From contig JAFSUE010000293.1 of assembly GCA_017445435.1 (NCBI GenBank), forward strand, positions 1 through 7,036: a stretch of DNA of 7,036 nt. Reading direction: 5' to 3'. Positions within the stretch are counted from its first letter, which is position 1. Every line of letters begins with the position of its first letter. The position numbers and the translations under genes are program-made. The stretch is from Selenomonadaceae bacterium. GTDB taxonomy: Bacteria > Bacillota > Negativicutes > Selenomonadales > Selenomonadaceae. This document shows positions 6,824 to 7,036 of this stretch, in pieces. The notes beneath the pieces are model-generated. The model had not been told where the DNA came from, searched no databases, and worked only from the letters and a program-made list of their open reading frames with translations.

Positions 6824-6845
6824 TCGATTCATTATCGATTCATTC
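6824..6845. repeat. 11-bp tandem duplication
   Basis: TCGATTCATTA (6824-6834) is followed directly by TCGATTCATTC (6835-6845), with ten of eleven bases identical. It abuts the dyad at 6846 and lies upstream of the M23 start. It could be a tandem regulator-binding site or a slippage product. Confidence 0.6.
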
Positions 6846-6875
6846 AGCTAAAACATATCTGCTTACGTTTTAGCT
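6846..6875. repeat. Perfect 9-bp inverted repeat (hairpin or operator candidate)
   Basis: AGCTAAAAC (6846-6854) is exactly inverted as GTTTTAGCT (6867-6875) around a 12-nt spacer. On the minus strand it is not followed by a U tract, so it is not a standard terminator for the gene at the right edge. On the plus strand it is followed by T-rich sequence but no plus-strand gene precedes it. It may be a weak terminator, an mRNA 3'-end hairpin or a protein-binding dyad. Confidence 0.5.
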
Positions 6876-6882
6876 TATTTGA

Positions 6883-6933
6883 AAATTTTTATTTCGTACA
6901 AATTTTTATTTCGTCCAAGTTTTTATTTCGTCG
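6883..6933. repeat. Three 17-bp direct tandem repeats
   Basis: Units at 6883-6899, 6900-6916 and 6917-6933 share the core TTTTTATTTCGT; the third differs by a G and the last two bases vary. A partial fourth unit runs into the stop codon of the gene at the right edge. The copies are contiguous with no spacers, so this is not a CRISPR array. Confidence 0.8.
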
Positions 6934-6936
6934 AAA

Positions 6937-7036
6937 TTATTTTTTCATATAAGCTTTAAGCCTTGCCAAGTTAGCTTTTACAACTTCATTCGTCGTGTTG
7001 ACTTTAGCGGCAGTCTCCAAATCTTCAAGCGCGTTG
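6937..7036 (-). CDS. C-terminal fragment of a gene cut by the window edge, possibly a TPR protein
   Basis: On the minus strand the last 32 codons of an open frame end in TAA at 6939-6937; the rest lies beyond the right edge. The visible peptide contains NALEDLETAAKVNTTNE followed by a basic helix (ANLARLKAYMKK). The pattern Ala-x-x-Asp-Leu-Glu-x-Ala followed by an Asn-containing turn and a capping helix resembles the end of a TPR array, but the fragment is too short to be sure. Codon choice matches the neighbouring genes, which supports it being real coding sequence. It is codirectional with the M23 gene, 182 bp away. Confidence 0.6.
   Translation of the reverse strand, partial: NALEDLETAAKVNTTNEVVKANLARLKAYMKK

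Larger units (their letters stand above)
6755..6936. other. Intergenic region between the M23 gene and the gene at the right edge
   Basis: This 182-bp non-coding gap between two minus-strand genes contains an 11-bp tandem duplication, a 9-bp perfect dyad and three 17-bp direct repeats. No convincing -35/-10 pair for the M23 gene is visible, though AT-rich -10-like stretches occur on the minus strand around 6781-6795. Confidence 0.6.

Noticed and set aside
6755..6832. 25-codon minus-strand frame (ATG at 6832) ending directly before the M23 TTG
   Set aside because: It has no ribosome site and no recognisable features. Its stop only sets the upstream limit of the M23 frame, and it most likely occurs by chance.
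6883..6933. CRISPR array
   Set aside because: The repeats are contiguous 17-mers without spacers, and no cas gene is present.

Overview
The window looks like chromosomal DNA of an AT-rich flagellated bacterium, most likely a Bacillota member and possibly of the Negativicutes/Selenomonad type. This is inferred from strong GGGAG-type ribosome binding sites, the fliK-flgD gene order, a short FlgD, and a membrane-anchored M23 peptidase with a coiled coil. No rRNA or other taxonomic marker is present, so the placement is a guess.

Layout. Positions 1-1848 (+) are the tail of a flagellar operon: the 3' part of fliK, with an N-terminal Q/N/P-rich region made of 28-residue tandem repeats, then flgD. 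A bidirectional intrinsic terminator at 1915-1952 closes this operon and the convergent one. On the minus strand, 5348-1977 is a tightly spaced two-gene cassette. Its first gene encodes an unrecognised, probably all-helical 451-residue protein. Its second encodes an unusual Hsp70 in which the nucleotide-binding domain and beta-sandwich substrate-binding domain are followed by a von Willebrand factor A (vWA) domain with an intact MIDAS, in place of the usual helical lid. The second gene's Shine-Dalgarno sequence overlaps the first gene's stop codon, so the two are probably translated together.

Positions 5349-5593 are non-coding. They hold a possible 202-bp MITE-like element bounded by 11-bp inverted repeats that begin and end in TA. 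Inside it is a GC-rich hairpin that could terminate the next gene upstream. Positions 6754-5594 (-) encode a membrane-anchored M23 (LytM-type) peptidase with a complete zinc site. Positions 6755-6936 hold a 17-bp triplicate repeat, a 9-bp perfect dyad and an 11-bp tandem duplication. The window ends in the last 32 codons of another minus-strand gene, possibly a TPR protein.

How they fit together. FliK and FlgD act in flagellar hook assembly: FlgD is the hook cap and FliK the hook-length ruler and export switch. The M23 protein probably acts on cell-wall peptidoglycan. The Hsp70-vWA/helical-protein pair is the least conventional content. Hsp70 and vWA proteins are encoded side by side in known systems (E. 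coli yegD and yegL), and this gene joins them in one polypeptide, which suggests an ATP-driven chaperone or scaffold working with a dedicated helical partner.
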